A stretch of 44,791 nt of DNA from Terriglobia bacterium (GTDB taxonomy: Bacteria > Acidobacteriota > Terriglobia > Acidiferrales > UBA7541), in the NCBI GenBank assembly GCA_020073375.1, contig JAIQFG010000034.1, positions 1 to 44,791 of the forward strand. Reading direction: 5' to 3'. Positions 42,815 through 44,791 of this stretch are shown one piece after another (position 1 is the stretch's first letter; each line of letters begins with the position of its first letter). The position numbers were made by a program, and so were the translations under genes. The notes beneath the pieces are model-generated. The model was not told the origin of the DNA, did no database searches, and saw nothing but the letters and a program-made list of their open reading frames with translations.

Positions 42815-43319
42815 TTCCGCTACTCTGATCTGGCCCACTTTGCGCATTTGATTTGGCCCACCCTGTACATGACGGAGGGCCTAACCTGTCAGCAGGAACG
42901 ATGGGGGGCCGATGGACAGGAGACGCAAAGTGGAACTGTTCGAGGAGATACGTCGGGAGTACCGGTTTGGAGTGGGCACGATCCAGGGAGTGGCGAAGAA
43001 GTTGAACACGCACCGGCGGATGGTGCGGCAGGCACTAGCCAGCGCGATACCGCCGGGGCGCAAGACACCAGCGCGGAGCAGTCCGAAGCTGGGGCCGGTG
43101 CGCGAGTTCATTGAGGGGATTTTGCAGAGCGACCGGGAAGCGCCGCGCAAACAGCGGCACACGGCGCGCCGGATATGGCAAAGGATTCAACGGGAACATC
43201 CCGAGGTGCGCGTGGCGGAAGCCACGGTGCGGCGCTACGTGCGGCGGCGCAAGCAGGAGATGGGAGTAGCGGCGCGCGAGACGTTCGTGCCGCAGAGTTA
43301 CGACTGGGGCGTGGAGGGA
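42815..43319 (+). mobile_element. IS21-family element, left-end fragment
   Basis: The left end shows two similar words, TCTGGCCCACTTT and TTTGGCCCACCCT, 20 bases apart (42833-42866), the multiple terminal repeats expected of IS21 elements. An istA gene follows. The right part of istA, istB and the right end are missing; sequence jumps to a REP unit at 43320. The insertion interrupts the Rhs core. Confidence 0.8.
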
Positions 43320-43391
43320 CGGGTGGCCCGGCCTTTGAAGTTGAACTTAGGGTGCCCCGTCCTTCGCCTTTTTGAAGGGCGGGGCTTTTGA
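42912..43391 (+). pseudogene. istA: IS21 transposase IstA, truncated
   Basis: Authentic IstA sequence runs [20 protein letters not shown], a helix-turn-helix [20 protein letters not shown], and [20 protein letters not shown] to [11 protein letters not shown] near codon 136. That is where the DDE catalytic domain ('VDWYEA...' in intact proteins) should begin. The remaining 23 codons are translation of the REP unit. The catalytic core is absent, so it is inactive. Confidence 0.88.
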
Positions 43392-43396
43392 CTTAG
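43320..43396 (+). repeat. RAYT-associated REP unit (copy truncating istA)
   Basis: GGGTGGCCCGGCCTTTGAAG then the hairpin GTGCCCCGTCCTTC / GAAGGGCGGGGC and TTTTGACTT. It is almost the same as 41153-41228 and forms an inverted pair with 43464-43505 across about 65 bases that hold no gene. Confidence 0.85.
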
Positions 43397-43463
43397 ATTT
43401 TGCGATAAAAGACGCCCCATGACCTTACCTGCGTCAAGACCCAGCGATCACAGGAATCCAAAA

Positions 43464-43505
43464 CAAGAACCCCGCCCTTGAAAACCGTCAGGGACGGGGC
43501 ACCCC
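43464..43505 (-). repeat. RAYT-associated REP unit (inverted partner)
   Basis: AAGAACCCCGCCCTTGAAAA then GTCAGGGACGGGGCACCCC, the inverted form of the same hairpin. From its end to the hicA stop at 43641 I see only a short open frame without a recognisable product. Confidence 0.8.
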
Positions 43506-43640
43506 AAGTTCAGAATCTTAACTCCGGGTGGACATATGGCAGTAGTATTCGAACGTGGAGCGGAGACGATTTGTGGAATGCGCAAGGCCGGGCCGCCGGC
43601 CGGACCAATTTTTGGAACCGACAACGGTCCGGCACCCGAC

Positions 43641-43886
43641 TCAGAGCAATTCGATCAGCTGGTTCGGAGCCATATCAACATCGCGTAGGATTGCACGGAG
43701 TATCCCGGGCCCCAGGGTCTCACGCGAATGAACCGGCACACCTGTGGCCCTACCATCAGGATGTTTGAGAAGAACGTGGCTACCGCGAGTCCGATCGATT
43801 GCGAACCCGGCGCGTTCCAGCGCCCGGATGAGCTCTTTGCCATTGATGCGGGGCAGGGGGTCATACCGAAATCTGTTGGATACCAA
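43641..43886 (-). CDS. hicA: HicA-family mRNA interferase toxin
   Basis: 81-residue double-stranded-RNA-binding-like toxin that cleaves mRNA. The fold is seen in PRINGKELIRALERAGFAID and RTRGSHVLLKHPDGRATGVP, with the catalytic His in RGSH, and 'VHSRETLGPGILRAILRD' at the C-terminal helix. The start is a TTG at 43886, giving a 26-base overlap with hicB, which lies upstream. This hicB-hicA order and overlap point to coupled expression. The toxin appears intact. Confidence 0.88.
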   Translation of the reverse strand: MVSNRFRYDPLPRINGKELIRALERAGFAIDRTRGSHVLLKHPDGRATGVPVHSRETLGPGILRAILRDVDMAPNQLIELL

Positions 43887-44076
43887 TTAATTTAAGCTGG
43901 TTATCAGCCTCTTTGCCGTCTTCGAGACAGAGCTCGACTACTTCCCTGACACGCTTCATCAGTGTATCGAGGGTTCTTGCCTGCGTGTGGCAGCCCTTCA
44001 AAGCCGGGACCGAAGCCACGTAATAGCCCTCTTCATCGCGCTCGATGACGACCGTGAATGTTCGCTTCGATTTCAT
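43861..44076 (-). CDS. hicB: HicB-family antitoxin
   Basis: 71 residues: MKSKRTFTVVIERDEEGYYV, then ASVPALKGCHTQARTLDTLMKRVREVVELCLED, the partially degraded RNase H-like HicB fold (E..GYxAxVPxLxGCxxxG). There is no C-terminal DNA-binding domain, so it belongs to the short class that may not bind its own operator strongly. The ATG at 44076 is used; a TTG two codons upstream is also possible. Its 5' end lies 35 bases from the rRNA terminator. Confidence 0.88.
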   Translation of the reverse strand: MKSKRTFTVVIERDEEGYYVASVPALKGCHTQARTLDTLMKRVREVVELCLEDGKEADNQLKLIGIQQISV

Positions 44077-44110
44077 GATCAAGGTGCCGCCCCAGGCGGT
44101 ATAGCACGGC

Positions 44111-44156
44111 GGAAAAGCAAAAACGGCCCGCCACGATTGCTCGTAACGGGCCGTTT
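44111..44156 (-). terminator. Rho-independent terminator of the rRNA operon
   Basis: On the minus strand AAACGGCCCG pairs with CGGGCCGTTT around a 16-base loop and is followed by TTGCTTTT. A second small hairpin, GGCCTC/GAGGCC, lies at 44167-44183, between it and the 5S gene. Confidence 0.85.
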
Positions 44157-44192
44157 GTCTCGCGTGGCCTCTTAGCGAGGCCTAGAAAATAA

Positions 44193-44310
<118 letters not shown>

Positions 44311-44530
44311 AAGTCAAAATTGAGTTGAAAGTCGAGAGTTGAGAGTTCGCATTAAAGGAACTCCCAACTCCCGCTCTTTCAAGCCTTGCAACTGAATAGG
44401 CTTTGCTTCACTTTATTTCAAGTGTTGCTATGGGTTTCTGCAAATTCGTCTCGATCATGAACAATCTTTGAGTCCGTCGCATTCTTCCAAAGGAAATCTT
44501 TGGAAGGATGGTAACGGTTTGGGAAAGTTT
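44311..44530 (-). other. 23S-5S internal spacer
   Basis: 220 bases, AT-richer than the genes around it, with no tRNA. A perfect hairpin CTTCCAAAG/CTTTGGAAG at 44484-44506 lies close to the 23S 3' end. A larger imperfect inverted repeat (GAGTTCGCAT... and its complement) lies near 44335-44375. These are probably processing or antitermination structures. Confidence 0.6.
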
Positions 44531-44791
44531 TATGGTCAAGCCGAACGAGCGATTAGTATGGGTCAGCTACGTGCATTGCTGCACTTCCACCTCCCACCTA
44601 TCAAGGTCGTAGTCTTCGACCGCTCTTCTTAGACGGCCGCAGCCGTCTTGGGAGACCTTATCTCGAGGCAAGCTTCATGCTTAGATGCATTCAGCATTTA
44701 TCTTTTCCGGACTTCGCTACCGAGCTCTGCCACTGGCGTGACAACTCGTTCACAAGGGGTCCGTCCATCCCGGTCCTCTCGTACTAGGGAC
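44531..44791 (-). rRNA. rrl: 23S ribosomal RNA, 3' end (partial)
   Basis: The minus strand carries the last ~260 bases of 23S, including the sarcin-ricin loop AGTACGAGAGGACCGG at 44773-44788 and the end region ACTAATCGCTCGTTCGGCTT. The gene continues off the right edge. The exact 3' end is set by eye at GGCTTGACCATA. Confidence 0.95.

Noticed and set aside
41153..43505. Repeated hairpin units considered as a CRISPR array
   Set aside because: Units are 40-76 bases, palindromic, in both orientations and irregularly spaced, with no spacers or cas genes. They fit REP elements.
43536..43688. 50-codon plus-strand frame after the last REP unit
   Set aside because: No ribosome site, no family resemblance, and it overlaps hicA on the other strand.
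40872..44100. Mobile-gene cluster considered as a prophage or integrative element
   Set aside because: No integrase, phage structural genes or att-like direct repeats were seen. The pieces are independent remnants.

Overview
The window is high-GC bacterial chromosome with an Acidobacteriota flavour. Pointers to that phylum are the RAYT/REP repeat type, an MscL with a C-terminal zinc ribbon, an ergothioneine EgtB/EgtD pair, a 3-domain GH57 glucanotransferase, and many RBS-supported TTG starts. The assignment rests on gene content and style, not on a phylogenetic marker. The right end runs into an rRNA operon read on the minus strand (3' part of 23S, then 5S, then a terminator).

Layout. 1-4.1 kb: start of an SDR oxidoreductase, a secreted HpcH/HpaI-type aldolase, a GNAT acetyltransferase, an ECF sigma factor with a small two-TM partner, a remnant of an ABC-2 permease, and a membrane-anchored hypothetical. 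4.4-12.4 kb (minus strand): chemoreceptor, single-domain TonB-like protein, heptose-7-phosphate kinase, DUF2207 membrane protein, and a glycine-betaine/choline-type ABC importer (ATPase-permease-binding lipoprotein). 12.5-17.6 kb: egtB-egtD, a GH57 enzyme and a DUF309 protein. 17.7-24.5 kb (minus): a type III polyketide synthase overlapping an ICMT-type methyltransferase (alkylpyrone/phenolic-lipid cassette), ferredoxin, a secreted metallo-beta-lactamase-fold protein, Zn alcohol dehydrogenase overlapping proline dehydrogenase, and thioredoxin reductase. 24.7-26.6 kb (plus): cyclophilin, a small membrane protein, MscL and a cupin. 26.7-34 kb (minus): an APC permease with a cytosolic tail, then an iron-uptake operon. 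That operon has an FTR1 permease fused to a DUF2318 Fe-S domain, two FtsX-like permeases, a LolD/MacB-like ATPase and a DUF971 protein, with a Fur-box-like palindrome upstream.

34.2-39.7 kb holds the most unusual object: a secretin whose pore domain is split by seven FG-GAP/VCBS repeats, enough for one complete seven-bladed beta-propeller. It is followed on the same strand by a membrane protein with two pentapeptide-repeat blocks around a hydrophobic core.

40-44 kb is a mobile-DNA and toxin junkyard next to the rRNA operon. It contains a frameshifted RAYT transposase between inverted REP elements, an AT-rich lipoprotein gene, an Rhs core fragment cut off at an IS21-like left end, an istA gene itself cut off by another REP, and a hicBA toxin-antitoxin pair. 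A second repeat layer runs through the first 27 kb: at least eight palindromic elements whose outer ends read GTAG or GTGG followed by a hairpin, the head-plus-hairpin design of REP sequences. In three cases the element supplies the stop codon of the adjoining gene.
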